From Acidisphaera sp. L21 (lineage in GTDB: Bacteria > Pseudomonadota > Alphaproteobacteria > Acetobacterales > Acetobacteraceae): a stretch of DNA of 57,768 bases. A program made the translations under genes and the position numbers. This document shows, one piece after another, positions 34,387-43,731 of this stretch (position 1 is the stretch's first letter; the number at the start of each line of letters is the position of its first letter). Under the pieces are notes generated by a model. It searched no databases. It was not told where the DNA came from and saw nothing but the letters and a program-made list of their open reading frames with translations. Where the stretch lies: positions 91,273-149,040 of the forward strand of contig NZ_LMUY01000032.1 in NCBI RefSeq assembly GCF_009765685.1, in the 5' to 3' direction.

Positions 34387-34716
34387 TTACCCCGCTGCGT
34401 TTCGGGTGGAGGCCGGGAGGCGCACCACCAGGCCATCGAGCGCCTCGGTCATCACCAATTGGCAGCCGAGGCGGGAGGTCTTTTCCAGGCCGAAGGCAAG
34501 GTCGAGCATGTCTTCCTCGTCTTCCGTCGGGGAGGCGAGCTTGGGGAACCACGCCGGGTCGACGATGACGTGGCAGGTGGAGCAGGCGAGCGAGCCTTCG
34601 CAGGCGCCCTCGATATCGACGCCGTGTTTGTGCGCGACCTCGAGCACCGACAGGCCCAGCGGGGCGCTGACTTCGCGACGGGTGCCGTCACGCTCGACGA
34701 AGGTCATCTTTGGCAT
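34387..34716 (-). CDS. fdx: ISC-type 2Fe-2S ferredoxin
   Basis: The 109-residue protein starts [16 protein letters not shown] and has the adrenodoxin-type cluster ligands C-x5-C-x2-C in [14 protein letters not shown] and the fourth in [15 protein letters not shown]. Such ferredoxins supply electrons to the iron-sulfur cluster assembly machinery. It starts two bases after the iscS stop. No iscU, iscA, hscA or hscB is in the window, so the rest of that machinery must be elsewhere. Confidence 0.93.
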   Translation of the reverse strand: MPKMTFVERDGTRREVSAPLGLSVLEVAHKHGVDIEGACEGSLACSTCHVIVDPAWFPKLASPTEDEEDMLDLAFGLEKTSRLGCQLVMTEALDGLVVRLPASTRNAAG

Positions 34717-34718
34717 GG

Positions 34719-35861
34719 TCAGGCCTCGACAGGTTCGGACACGGCGGACAACGCCGAAATGGCGAAGTCTATATCGGCGGGGGAGGTAAAGCGTCCTAGC
34801 CCGACACGCAAGCTTCGTGCGGCGGCCGCGGGGTCCAGCCCCATGGCGGCGAGCACGTAGGAGGGGGCGATTTCGGCGGAGGAGCAGGCGGAGCCGGTGG
34901 AAACGTAGAGGTCCGGCGCGGCGCGCATGGCGGCGAGGGCGTCGCGGTGCGGCAGGGTGATGTTGAGGTTGCCGGGTAGGCGGCGGACCATGCTGCCGTT
35001 GATCCGCAGGCCGGGGAGACGGTCGCGGAGGCCGGCGAGCAGGCGGTCGCGGAGGCTGGCGAGGCGCGCGGACTCGGACTGCAATTCCAGCCCGGCGATG
35101 CGGCAGGCTTCGCCGAAGCCGACGATGAGCGGGGTTGGCAGGGTGCCGGAGCGGAGCCCCCTCTCCTGCCCGCCGCCGGAGAACAAGGGCAGCAGGCGGG
35201 CACGGGGGCGGCGGCGGACGTAGAGGGCGCCGACGCCCTTTGGGCCGTAGAGCTTGTGGGCGCTGAAGGAGGCGAGATCGATGCCGGCGACGTCGAAGGG
35301 GATTTTGCCGAGAGCCTGCGCGGCGTCGGTGTGGAACAGCGCGCCGGCCTGGTGGGCCAGGGCGGCGAGGGTTGGCAGGTCCTGCAGGACCCCGGTCTCG
35401 TTGTTGGCCGCCATGACGCTGACGAGCAGGGTAGGTTCGGACAGGGCGGAGTGGAGGATCGCCGGGTCTAGCAGGCCGTCGGGGCCGACGGGGAGATGGA
35501 GCGGGTCGAAGCCTTCGGCGCGTAGGTCGGCCACGCTGTCCAGGACGCATTTGTGTTCGGTCGCGACGGTGATGACCCGGCGGCGCTCGCTGCCTTGGGT
35601 GGCGGCGTAGCGGGCGGCGCCCTTGATGGCGATGTTGTTCGCCTCGGTGGCGCCGGAGGTGAAGACGATTTCGCGGGGGTCGGCGGCGATGAGGGCGGCG
35701 AGTTGAGCGCGGGCGGTTTCGACGGCGTGCTCGGATTCCTGGCCCATGGCGTGTTCGGCGCTGTGAGCGTTGCCGAAGCGCTCGGTGAAGAAGGGGAGCA
35801 TGGCGTCGACCACGCGGGGGTCGCAGGGGGTGGTGGCCTGGTTGTCGAGATAGACGCGCAT
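34719..35861 (-). CDS. iscS: Cysteine desulfurase, IscS/NifS family
   Basis: The 380-residue PLP enzyme has [17 protein letters not shown] at its start, the PLP lysine in [13 protein letters not shown], the catalytic cysteine in [10 protein letters not shown] and [15 protein letters not shown] near the C-terminus. It takes sulfur from cysteine as a persulfide and gives it to iron-sulfur assembly and to MnmA. Its ATG overlaps the stop of a second desulfurase gene as ATGA. Because the gene order is cysE, paralog, iscS, ferredoxin, mnmA, cysteine formation and sulfur use are linked in one transcript. Confidence 0.93.
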   Translation of the reverse strand: MRVYLDNQATTPCDPRVVDAMLPFFTERFGNAHSAEHAMGQESEHAVETARAQLAALIAADPREIVFTSGATEANNIAIKGAARYAATQGSERRRVITVATEHKCVLDSVADLRAEGFDPLHLPVGPDGLLDPAILHSALSEPTLLVSVMAANNETGVLQDLPTLAALAHQAGALFHTDAAQALGKIPFDVAGIDLASFSAHKLYGPKGVGALYVRRRPRARLLPLFSGGGQERGLRSGTLPTPLIVGFGEACRIAGLELQSESARLASLRDRLLAGLRDRLPGLRINGSMVRRLPGNLNITLPHRDALAAMRAAPDLYVSTGSACSSAEIAPSYVLAAMGLDPAAAARSLRVGLGRFTSPADIDFAISALSAVSEPVEA

Positions 35862-36931
35862 CAGGCGGCACGCCGGGTAACGCGGGCGGTCATGGCGGCG
35901 TAGGCGGTGGCGAAGGCGGCGACATCGGCCTGGGTGGCGTTCCAGGGGAGCGACACGCGGATCGCCTCGCCGGCCAGGGCGCCGAGGCCCATCGCTTCCA
36001 GCACGTGGCTGCGGGCGACCTTGCCGGAGGAACAGGCGGAGCCGGCGGAGACCTGGATGCCGGCGATGTCCAGGGCGATGAGTTGGGTCTGCGCTGCCAC
36101 GCCGGGCAAGGCGACGCAGATGGTGTTGGCGAGACGGTTGTCGCCGCCCAGGACGATGCCGCCGCAGGCGATGGCAGCCTGCTCCGCGACCTGGCGCAAG
36201 GGGAGCAGGTCGGGCGCTGGTTCGGCGATGGCAGCGGCGAAGCCGGCGATGATGGGGATTGCTGGCGTGCCGCCGCGGCGGCCGCGTTCCTGGCCGCCCC
36301 CGACGATGAGCGACGGGCCGTCCCAATCGGCTGCCAGCACCAGGGCGCCGGCGCCAGCGGGGCCGCCGAGTTTGTGAGAGGAGATGGCGAGGCTGTCGGC
36401 GCCCAGCGTGCGCAGATCGACTGCCATGCGGCCGGCGGCCTGCACGGCATCGACATGCAGGCGGGCGCCGTGGCGGCGGCATAGCGCCGCGGCTTCGGCG
36501 ACGGGCTGGATGGTGCCGGTTTCGTTATTCGCGGCCATGAGGCAGACCAGTGCGGGGGAGCCGGATAGCGCGGTTTCCAATGCGGTGAGGTCCAGGACGC
36601 CGTTGGCATCGACGGGCAGGATCTCGGCGTCGGCGCGGGCGGCGCGGACGGCATCGTGCTCGGTGGCGCCGATCAGCAGGCGGCGGTTGTGGCCCAGCGC
36701 GTGGATAGCGAGCGCGTCCGATTCCGTGCCGCCGGAGGTGAAGACGATCTCCCCGCCGAGGCGCCGGGCGATCGCGTCGCGTGAATCCTCCAGTATCCGA
36801 CGCGCGGCGCGGCCGGCGGTGTGGACGCTGGAGGGATTGCCCACGCCGTCCAATGCCGCGAGGAGTGCCGCCCGGGCTGCGGGGCGCAGTGGCTCGGTCG
36901 CGTTGGCGTCCAGGTAGACCGTGGCGGTTAC
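35861..36931 (-). pseudogene. Second cysteine desulfurase (NifS/IscS family) without a normal start codon
   Basis: The frame encodes a full-length paralog of about 356 residues: [16 protein letters not shown], the PLP lysine in AISSHKLGGPAGAG, and the catalytic cysteine in SAGSACSSGK. At the expected start, overlapping the cysE stop, the sequence is GTA ACC GCC, where GTG ACC would give a GTGA overlap like the other junctions in this operon. No ATG, GTG or TTG occurs in frame until TTG in the ALDGVG segment, 22 codons later, which would remove the conserved N-terminal strand. It is either silenced, translated from an unusual start, or a sequencing error; the body shows no stops. Confidence 0.68.
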
Positions 36932-37632
36932 TCCGCAGCCTTGGCGGGGTGGGGCTGATTGCGGACCATCTCGGCCACACGCTCCTCCACCGCCAGCAGC
37001 TCGGCCCGCAGGGTTTCGATCTGGCACATCAGCGGGTCGGGCGAACCGTCGCAGGGTGTGCCGTAGGCGAGGAAGCGTGGCGCGGGCATTGGCTTGGTGC
37101 GGTCGCGTTCGGCCGGGTTGCGCTCGACCGGGCGGGCGGGGATGCCGACGACGGTCTGGCCGGGTTCTACATCGGCCACCACGACGGCATTGGCGCCGAC
37201 GCGGGCGCCGTCGCCGACCACGATGTTGCCGAGAATCTTGGCGCCGGCGCCGAGAATGACGTTGCGGCCGACCGTCGGGTGGCGCTTGCCCTTCTCGGTG
37301 CTTGCGGTGCCGAGGGTGACCTGGTGGTAGAGGTAGGCGTCGTCGCCGAGGATCGCGGTTTCGCCGATGACCACGCCCATCCCGTGGTCGATCACGACGC
37401 GGCGGCCGAGTTGGGCGCCGGGGTGGATCTCGATCCCGGTGAGGAAGCGGCCCATGTGGGAGACCATCCTGCCGAGCAGGAAAAACTTGCGGACCCACAA
37501 ACCGTGCGCCAGGCGGTGCAGGGTGATGGCGTGGAGGCCGGGGTAGCACAGCAGCACTTCCAGCTTGGAGCGGGCCGCCGGGTCGCGCTGATGGTAGGCG
37601 TCGACCATCTCGCGCAAAAACATGAATGGCAT
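36928..37632 (-). CDS. cysE: Serine O-acetyltransferase
   Basis: The 234-residue protein has the helical N-terminal part ([32 protein letters not shown]) and the left-handed beta-helix with the catalytic histidines: [12 protein letters not shown] and [21 protein letters not shown]. It acetylates serine for cysteine synthesis and is normally feedback-inhibited by cysteine. The C-terminal extension after [11 protein letters not shown] is about 60 residues and coiled-coil-like. An ATG three codons downstream is also possible. It opens the five-gene sulfur operon, with its promoter probably in the 270-bp divergent gap. Confidence 0.93.
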   Translation of the reverse strand: MPFMFLREMVDAYHQRDPAARSKLEVLLCYPGLHAITLHRLAHGLWVRKFFLLGRMVSHMGRFLTGIEIHPGAQLGRRVVIDHGMGVVIGETAILGDDAYLYHQVTLGTASTEKGKRHPTVGRNVILGAGAKILGNIVVGDGARVGANAVVVADVEPGQTVVGIPARPVERNPAERDRTKPMPAPRFLAYGTPCDGSPDPLMCQIETLRAELLAVEERVAEMVRNQPHPAKAAE

Positions 37633-37909
37633 GCGTCAATTCCGTTATGAAAGCGCGGTTGCACTCTCTATATATCTGCTCGGCGCCCGGGTTGAAGGCC
37701 CGCCCTGGGTGTAGCTGGCGGACGGGTCAAGACACATCCGGAACGAAGCCGGCTTGTAGGGATTGCCGGAGGGCGGGGCGAGCCTCTGCCGGGAATAATA
37801 TGGGGTGCGGTCCGTCGGGGTGGGGCATCGCCTGGATGGGCATTATCGCAGATCGAAGCATTTTTTCCACGCCATGCCTGGCTGTGGGTTCAGGAATTAT
37901 CGGTACACC

Positions 37910-38575
37910 ATGCCAGAGGTGATGTTCGCCGGCCCCGACGGCCGGCTCGAGGGCCGTTACCATCATAGCAAGGACACAGGTGCCCCGCTTGCCCTCGTCT
38001 TGCATCCGCACCCGATGCATGGCGGGACGATGAACAACCGCATCACGTTCACCATGTATCAGAGCTTCCAGAAGCTCGGCTTCTCCGTCATGCGGTTCAA
38101 CTTCCGCGGTGTGGGCCGCAGCCAGGGCCGCTACGATGGTGGCATTGGCGAGATTAGCGATGCCGCGGCGGCGCTGGACTGGATGCAGATGGTCAATCCG
38201 TCTTCGAAGGGGTTGTGGATCGCCGGGTATTCGTTTGGCGCGTTCGTGGGCATGCAGCTGTTGATGCGCCGGCCGGAAATTTCGGGCTGGATCAGCGTGG
38301 CGCCGCCGGCCAGCCATTACGATTTCGGCTTCCTGGCCCCCTGCCCCTGTGGCGGCCTGCTGATCCATGGCGATTCGGACGAGCTAGTGCCCGAGCCTTC
38401 GGTTCGCAAGCTGGTCGACAAGTTGAACACCCAGAAGGGCGTGCAGGTCGATTACCGGGTCTATCCGGGTGCGGACCACGTGTTTGCCAACCATGCCGAG
38501 CAGGTGGGTGAAGCGCTGGAAGACCATGTGGGCCTGATGCAGGCGCGCCGGGCGATGGCGCTCGCCGCCGATTAG
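37910..38575 (+). CDS. Alpha/beta hydrolase, dienelactone/CocE-like small hydrolase
   Basis: The 221-residue protein has ALVLHPHPMHGGTMNN (oxyanion strand), the nucleophile elbow GYSFGAFVG (Ser near residue 105), an acid in LIHGDSDELVPE and the catalytic histidine in YPGADHVFAN. This is the COG2945-type hydrolase group common in proteobacteria, whose substrates are not known. ATG at 37910 matches the conserved start MPEVMFAGPDGRLEG; an ATG 12 codons upstream is less likely. A bidirectional terminator follows. Confidence 0.88.
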   Translation: MPEVMFAGPDGRLEGRYHHSKDTGAPLALVLHPHPMHGGTMNNRITFTMYQSFQKLGFSVMRFNFRGVGRSQGRYDGGIGEISDAAAALDWMQMVNPSSKGLWIAGYSFGAFVGMQLLMRRPEISGWISVAPPASHYDFGFLAPCPCGGLLIHGDSDELVPEPSVRKLVDKLNTQKGVQVDYRVYPGADHVFANHAEQVGEALEDHVGLMQARRAMALAAD

Positions 38576-38592
38576 GCTGGCGATGTAGACAC

Positions 38593-38626
38593 AAAAAAGG
38601 GGCGGCCATCGTGGCCGCCCCTTTTT
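38593..38626. terminator. Bidirectional rho-independent terminator
   Basis: A perfect 10-bp stem GGGGCGGCCA / TGGCCGCCCC with loop TCG is flanked by six A on the left and five T on the right. It can end both the hydrolase gene and the convergent P-loop NTPase gene. Confidence 0.93.
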
Positions 38627-38645
38627 CTATTTCGAGCTCGGCCGG

Positions 38646-39524
38646 CTAGCGGGCGAACCAGTCGGCGATGGGGCGGACGGAGTCCATCGTCTTGGCGCCC
38701 CAGGCGACCTCGGCCCGGGCCTTGCGGACGGCGCGAATGTAGTCCGCACCCTGCAGGTTGGTGGAGCGAAGCATCTCTTGCGCGCTGGAGACCAGGCGAT
38801 CGATGCGCTGGAAGACGACGCGGCCGATGTCGGACACGCCCAGCTTCTCGATCCGAACGACCTGGAAGCGGGTGGACTCCGTCTTCAGGATGCGGTCGCG
38901 GAATTCGGTCCATTCTGGGGCGGCGCCGCCATCGAAGCGGCCGAGATATTCCTGTTCGACCGCGAAGATACGGACCTTCGGGCCCCAGCCGATCGCGGCC
39001 TCGATGGCGGCGATGGCGGATTCGACGGAGTCGGTGGCGGTGGTGACGGGCACCACGACGCCCATCGTCTCCCCCCCATCCGGGAAGATCGGGCGCGGCT
39101 CGTCATCCAGGATGCGGCAGATTTCGGCGAAGATGTTGGCGCCGAGGTCGACTGCCATGCCGCCGGCACCCAGGGCGAACAGCAGATCGTCCCATGCTGT
39201 GGCGTTGGGATCGTGCGCCAGTTCGCGGCTGGCCTCGAACGCGTGGGCGTTGCGGGCGTCGTAATGGGTCATGCTGCCCAGGCCGTCTTCCTTGCGGAAA
39301 ATGTTGGCCAGGCGCGGCTGCCGATCATATTCGCGCACTGCGACAGAGCGCATCAGCATCGGATAACGGTCCAGCAGGCTGACCAGCACGGCGTTGGCGG
39401 TGGTCGTCTTGCCGCTGGACTTGTCGTTGGCAAAAACGAGCGTCTTGCGCGTCGTCGTTGGACCGGCGGATGCCGGCGCCGTCGTCGTTGGGGCGTCGGG
39501 GGCTGCGTCGTCCGGCGGGGCCAT
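38646..39524 (-). CDS. Orphan P-loop NTPase (ParA/MobD-like)
   Basis: A 292-residue protein with a Walker A loop ANDKSSGKTTTANAVLVSL (about residues 32-50) preceded by a hydrophobic strand LVFAND and a low-complexity proline/threonine N-terminal tail. Later strands VVVPVTTATDSVESA and VRIFAVEQEYLG suit a SIMIBI-type ATPase related to ParA, TraL or MobD, with nucleic-acid or partner functions. The Walker A lacks the GxxGxGK deviant lysine of true ParA (it reads DKSSGKT). No partner gene (ParB, mobilisation) is present. Function unknown. Confidence 0.62.
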   Translation of the reverse strand: MAPPDDAAPDAPTTTAPASAGPTTTRKTLVFANDKSSGKTTTANAVLVSLLDRYPMLMRSVAVREYDRQPRLANIFRKEDGLGSMTHYDARNAHAFEASRELAHDPNATAWDDLLFALGAGGMAVDLGANIFAEICRILDDEPRPIFPDGGETMGVVVPVTTATDSVESAIAAIEAAIGWGPKVRIFAVEQEYLGRFDGGAAPEWTEFRDRILKTESTRFQVVRIEKLGVSDIGRVVFQRIDRLVSSAQEMLRSTNLQGADYIRAVRKARAEVAWGAKTMDSVRPIADWFAR

Positions 39525-39646
39525 TCGCGAATCCTGTTCGAGAGCGTGTTTATCTGGTCGGTTTCTAGCACAGGACGATACGATATCCAGTGCGCGGGAC
39601 GCCGGGTCATGCTAGCCCGCCACTCCCACCGATCGGCGAGCCTTCG

Positions 39647-40897
39647 ATGTCAGTGTCCACCAGCGAATTCCTGCGCGAGGCTGCGGCCCGCGGCTTCGTC
39701 CATCAATGCACCGACCTGGCCGCGCTGGACGCGGCGTGCGTGGCCGGGCCGATCGCCGGCTATATCGGGTTCGACTGCACGGCGGACAGCCTGCATGTGG
39801 GCCATCTGATGCAGATCATGATTCTGCGGATGATGCAGCGGCACGGCCACCGGCCGATCGCGCTGATGGGCGGCGGCACCTCCCGCATCGGCGACCCGTC
39901 GTTCCGGGACGAGGCGCGGGTACTGCTGGATGACGAGCGGATCGCCACCAACATGGCGGGCATCAAGACCTGCATCGAGCCGTTCGTGCGGTTTGGCGAG
40001 GGCGCATCCGACGCGCTGATGCTGAACAACGCCACATGGCTGGACAAGCTCGGCTACATCGACCTGCTGCGGGAGGTGGGGCCGCATTTCTCCATCAGCC
40101 GCATGTTGTCGTTCGACAGCGTCCGCACCCGGCTGGAACGGGAACAGGGGCTGACGTTCCTGGAGTTCAACTACTCCATCCTGCAATCCTACGATTTCCG
40201 GGAGCTGCTGCGCCGCCATGGCTGCGTGCTGCAGATTGGCGGGTCGGACCAGTGGGGCAACATCGTGTCCGGTGTGGAACTGGTGCGGCGTACGGACGCC
40301 AAGAGCGTGTACGGGCTGACCACGCCGCTGATCACCACCGCATCCGGCGTCAAGATGGGCAAGACGGCCGGGGGGGCGGTGTGGCTGTCGGGCGCGCGGC
40401 TGGCGCCCTACGATTACTGGCAGTTCTGGCGCAACACGGAAGACGCCGATGTCGGGCGCTTCCTGCGGTTGTTCACCGATCTGCCGATGGAGGAGATCGA
40501 CCGCCTCGCCGCGCTGGGCGGGGCGGAGATCAACGAGGCGAAGAAGGTGCTGGCGACCGAGGCGGCCGCCCTGGTGCATGGCCGCAACGCCGCCGAGCAG
40601 GCTGCGGCCACCGCGCGTTCCACGTTCGAGACGGGTGCGGTGTCCGAAACGCTGCCGACGTACGAGATCGCGGCCGACGATCTGGCGCGCGGCATCGCGG
40701 TGTTCCGCCTGCTGGTCGATAGCGGGCTGGCCACCAGCCTGGGCGAGGCGCGGCGGTTGATCCGCGGCGGGGGCGCCCGGGTGAACGATGTGGTGGTGCC
40801 CGATGAGGCGGGGATCGTCACCGCGGCGGACCTGCGGGACGGCGCGATGAAGCTGTCGTCGGGGCGCAAGCAACACCGACTGATCAAAACGACATAG
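39647..40897 (+). CDS. tyrS: Tyrosyl-tRNA synthetase
   Basis: The 416-residue class I synthetase carries the HIGH motif as HVGHLMQ, the tyrosine pocket ([27 protein letters not shown]), KMSKS as VKMGKTAGG, and a C-terminal S4 domain ([17 protein letters not shown]). It charges tRNA-Tyr. The ATG at 39647 ([13 protein letters not shown]) follows a 122-bp divergent gap. The length is standard for the bacterial short form. Confidence 0.96.
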   Translation: MSVSTSEFLREAAARGFVHQCTDLAALDAACVAGPIAGYIGFDCTADSLHVGHLMQIMILRMMQRHGHRPIALMGGGTSRIGDPSFRDEARVLLDDERIATNMAGIKTCIEPFVRFGEGASDALMLNNATWLDKLGYIDLLREVGPHFSISRMLSFDSVRTRLEREQGLTFLEFNYSILQSYDFRELLRRHGCVLQIGGSDQWGNIVSGVELVRRTDAKSVYGLTTPLITTASGVKMGKTAGGAVWLSGARLAPYDYWQFWRNTEDADVGRFLRLFTDLPMEEIDRLAALGGAEINEAKKVLATEAAALVHGRNAAEQAAATARSTFETGAVSETLPTYEIAADDLARGIAVFRLLVDSGLATSLGEARRLIRGGGARVNDVVVPDEAGIVTAADLRDGAMKLSSGRKQHRLIKTT

Positions 40898-40965
40898 CGC
40901 AGCGACAGGCCGGAACTCGCGAGGGCGTGGTGGCTTTAGACACCATCATTTGAAGGGGGATTCCG

Positions 40966-41226
40966 GTGAGCATCATCGGTTGGATCGTATTCGGGATCAT
41001 TGCGGGCTTCATTGCCAGCAAGATCGTGAACAAGCAGGGCGAAGGCATCGTTCTGGACTGCATCCTTGGCATCGTGGGTGCGGTGGTCGGCGGGTATCTG
41101 GTGTCGTTCTTCACGGGCGCGCCATGGGAGAGCGGGTTCAATATACCCAGCATGATCGTGGCCATTGTCGGCGCGATTATCGTGCTGGCGCTGTATCACG
41201 CTGTGTTCCGGCGGCGCTCCTACTAG
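40966..41226 (+). CDS. GlsB/YeaQ/YmgE family small membrane protein
   Basis: The 86-residue protein starts at GTG with AAGGGGGA nearby and has the family pattern IIGWIVFGIIAGFIASKIV, then ILGIVGAVVGGYL and MIVAIVGAIIVLALYHAV, three hydrophobic helices with small-residue repeats. Members are often stress-induced (transglycosylase-associated family) with unknown biochemical function. It stands between tyrS and nadK; a copy of the hairpin element follows. Confidence 0.88.
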   Translation: MSIIGWIVFGIIAGFIASKIVNKQGEGIVLDCILGIVGAVVGGYLVSFFTGAPWESGFNIPSMIVAIVGAIIVLALYHAVFRRRSY

Positions 41227-41263
41227 CTTCAGGCTGCCCTTCTCCAGACAGGGGAAGGGCAGT

Positions 41264-41314
41264 GCCGGGGGCTTTGCCCCAAGCCCTTCCAAAGGACGGC
41301 CGTCCTTTGGAACC
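41264..41314 (+). repeat. Intergenic two-hairpin element after the GlsB-like gene
   Basis: First stem GCCGGGGGC-TTT-GCCCC (imperfect), linker AAGCCCTTC, second stem CCAAAGGAC-GGC-CGTCCTTTGG. It reads in the direction of the GlsB-like gene and ends near the nadK stop. The second stem AAAGGAC/GTCCTTT keeps pairing while differing from the other copies. Confidence 0.65.
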
Positions 41315-41319
41315 TGATG

Positions 41320-42132
41320 TTAGACGGTGAATTGCTCGGCTATGATTCGCTCGGACAGCGGGATGTCTGGGTCGAACAGGACGATCCAGGACATGGTGCG
41401 GTCCTCGCTGACCGCTACCGAGGCAACGTTGCGGACCTCGAATGCGTCCGCAACCGCGGCGACCGGCCGCTTCTCCGGTTCCAATACCTCGAATAAGACG
41501 TCCGCCGTGCTGGGGAGCAGCGCGCCGCGCCAGCGCCTGGGGCGAAAGGCGCTGATGGGCGTCAGCGGCAACAGATTGGCTGAGAGCGGGACGATCGGGC
41601 CGTGCGCGGACAGATTGTAGGCGGTCGATCCGGCGGGTGTGGCAACCAGGACGCCGTCGCAAATCAACTCTGGCACTCGCACACGGCCGTCGACAGAAAT
41701 GCGAATTTTTGCGGCCTGGCGCAGTTGGCGCAGCAGGCTCACCTCGTTCAGCGCCACGGCTTCCTCGACCGCGCCGGTCTGGGTGACGGCGTGCATGCGC
41801 AGCGGGTGCAGCACGGCAGCTTGGGCGTCGGCTAGGCGGCGGGGGAGATCGTCTTCCTTGAACGGATTCATCATGAACCCGACGGAGCCGCAATTCATAC
41901 CAAAGATCGGAACGTGCCGCCCGGTCACGTCATGCATGGTTTCGAGCAGATGGCCGTCACCACCCAGCGCCACGATGACCTGGGCGTCGGCCATGGCGGC
42001 GTTGCCGTAGAGTTCAATCAGGCGGTCTTTCGCCTCGCAGGCGGTGGTGGATCGGGCGGCGACGAAGGCGATGCGCGTGATCGGCTCGGACGGCATACCC
42101 GGGGCCGGCCCCGCCACGATCGTCGCGCTCAT
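41320..42132 (-). CDS. nadK: NAD kinase
   Basis: The 270-residue enzyme has the GGDG motif in [15 protein letters not shown], the NxGxxGF motif in [12 protein letters not shown], and the [14 protein letters not shown] substrate loop. It phosphorylates NAD to NADP. The N-terminal [17 protein letters not shown] is a short extension before the first strand, so a later start cannot be ruled out. It is followed after seven bases by a single-pass membrane protein on its 5' side, transcribed in the same direction. Confidence 0.95.
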   Translation of the reverse strand: MSATIVAGPAPGMPSEPITRIAFVAARSTTACEAKDRLIELYGNAAMADAQVIVALGGDGHLLETMHDVTGRHVPIFGMNCGSVGFMMNPFKEDDLPRRLADAQAAVLHPLRMHAVTQTGAVEEAVALNEVSLLRQLRQAAKIRISVDGRVRVPELICDGVLVATPAGSTAYNLSAHGPIVPLSANLLPLTPISAFRPRRWRGALLPSTADVLFEVLEPEKRPVAAVADAFEVRNVASVAVSEDRTMSWIVLFDPDIPLSERIIAEQFTV

Positions 42133-42139
42133 GCCATCG

Positions 42140-42517
42140 TCAGCTCTGGTCGAAACGAGGTTCGGCGCGGGTCTGGCGCGGGGGCGGCACGCGGCGGCCC
42201 GGCGATGGCGGCGGCCGGTCTGGCTCGGCCATGCGTGGGGGGATCGGGGGGCGGGACGATGGCTCCCGCCAGCTACGGCGGTCGTCCAGTTCGGGCTCGT
42301 ATTCGGTGCGGCCGGGCTCCGGCAGCCGGAGGGCCAGCATGCGGATTTCGCGGTGAATTTCGTCGAGCCTGGCTTCGACGCCGTCCAGCCGGCCCTTCAA
42401 TCCGAAGACGTTGAACGGCATGAGCAGGAAGGCGAGCAGGAACAGGACGCCCACCACGATGATGACGAATCCCACCCATGGTGGCGCCCAGTCCGGCAGG
42501 GTAAACGGCAACTGCAT
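42140..42517 (-). CDS. Single-pass membrane protein with coiled coil and proline-rich tail
   Basis: The 125-residue protein has one hydrophobic helix (about 13-38: [19 protein letters not shown]), a short coiled coil ([19 protein letters not shown]) and a long proline/arginine-rich tail with [13 protein letters not shown]. No family is recognised. It is transcribed just ahead of nadK with seven bases between them, so the two are probably co-transcribed, but no functional link is evident. Confidence 0.72.
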   Translation of the reverse strand: MQLPFTLPDWAPPWVGFVIIVVGVLFLLAFLLMPFNVFGLKGRLDGVEARLDEIHREIRMLALRLPEPGRTEYEPELDDRRSWREPSSRPPIPPRMAEPDRPPPSPGRRVPPPRQTRAEPRFDQS

Positions 42518-42615
42518 GGCGGGATGTTAGCCGAGGCATGGCGCGCCCGCTAGCTACCGCTTGATCTCTGGCGGCAAACAGGCGAGGGCTTGGCGGTAAA
42601 ACGAGAGGGGATGTC

Positions 42616-43731
42616 ATGAAGCTGTTGATCCCGGGGCCTGTCTCCACCCAAGCCGCCGTTCGCGCTGCCGCGGCGCTGGATTACGCCCCCTGGGATAACG
42701 ATTTCCGCCCGCTGAACGTCGATATCCGCGCCCGCGTGCTGGGCGTGGCGGGCACGGATGACACGATGCACGCCACGCTGCCGCTGCAGGGTTGTGGCCA
42801 TTTCGCGATGGAGGCGGCGTTGCGCACGTTCGTGCCGCATGGCGGCCGCATCCTGATCCCGGCGACCGGCGCCTATGCGGACCGGGCGATCCGCCTGGCG
42901 CGGGAGATCGGGTGCGACGTGGCCACCCTGCCCGTCGGCGAAACCGAGCGGGCCGACCCGGCGGCGTTGGAGGCGGCGTTGCTGGCCGATCCGACGATCA
43001 GCCACGCCGTGCTGGTGTATAGCGAGACGGGCAGCGGCATCATCCACGACGTCCCTGCCCTGGCGCAGGCCGCGGCACGGGCCGGGCGCCGGGTGATCGT
43101 GGATGCGGTGTCCGCCTTCGGTGCGCTGCCGTTGAGTCTGCGGGATCTGCCGATGGTCGACGGGGTGGTGTTCACCGCCAATAAATGCCTCGAGGGCCTG
43201 CCGGGGCTGGCCTTCGTCATCGGCCATATCGGGCGGCTGGTGGAATGCCAGGGCCGCGCCGGAAGCTGGTCGTTCGACCTGGCGGATATCTATCAACATG
43301 CGTTGCGGGTCGGCTGGGGCAGCTTCCGCTTCACCCCGCCGGCGCAGGTGATGGCGGCGTTCCAAGTGGCCTTGGATCTGTATCAGGCGGAGGGCGGGCA
43401 GCCTGCCCGGCTGGCGCGCTACACGGAGAATATGGGCATCCTGTATGACGGCATGCGCGCGCTGGGGCTGCGCCCGTATTTGCCGGAGGCGATGCAGGGG
43501 CCGATCGTGGTGAACATTCACGCGCCGGAGCACGCGGCCTGGTCGCTGCAGGGGTTCGTTGACGGGGTGAAGTCTCGCGGCTTCGTCGTCAGTAATTTCT
43601 ACAACACCAAACAACCGTCCTTCCGGGTTGGCTGTATCGGGGCGATCAGCCCGGCGGACATGCGGGACGCCGTGGCGGCGATGGGCGCAACCCTGGCCGA
43701 GATGGGGATCGGCCAGGCGAAGGCCGCGTGA
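42616..43731 (+). CDS. phnW: 2-aminoethylphosphonate:pyruvate transaminase-like PLP enzyme
   Basis: The 371-residue fold-type I aminotransferase begins [16 protein letters not shown] and has the PLP lysine in [17 protein letters not shown], with [12 protein letters not shown] as in PhnW. PhnW converts 2-aminoethylphosphonate and pyruvate into phosphonoacetaldehyde and alanine. PhnX or PhnY/PhnA, which process the product, are not next to it. The stop codon overlaps the formate-THF ligase start, an unusual partner; a role in serine/glyoxylate one-carbon metabolism is an alternative, since related aminotransferases use glyoxylate. Confidence 0.82.
   Translation: MKLLIPGPVSTQAAVRAAAALDYAPWDNDFRPLNVDIRARVLGVAGTDDTMHATLPLQGCGHFAMEAALRTFVPHGGRILIPATGAYADRAIRLAREIGCDVATLPVGETERADPAALEAALLADPTISHAVLVYSETGSGIIHDVPALAQAAARAGRRVIVDAVSAFGALPLSLRDLPMVDGVVFTANKCLEGLPGLAFVIGHIGRLVECQGRAGSWSFDLADIYQHALRVGWGSFRFTPPAQVMAAFQVALDLYQAEGGQPARLARYTENMGILYDGMRALGLRPYLPEAMQGPIVVNIHAPEHAAWSLQGFVDGVKSRGFVVSNFYNTKQPSFRVGCIGAISPADMRDAVAAMGATLAEMGIGQAKAA

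Noticed and set aside
36932-37639. Long upstream extension of the second cysteine desulfurase frame (592 codons in total)
   Set aside because: The extension lies entirely inside cysE in another frame and shows no conserved sequence, so it does not rescue the missing start.
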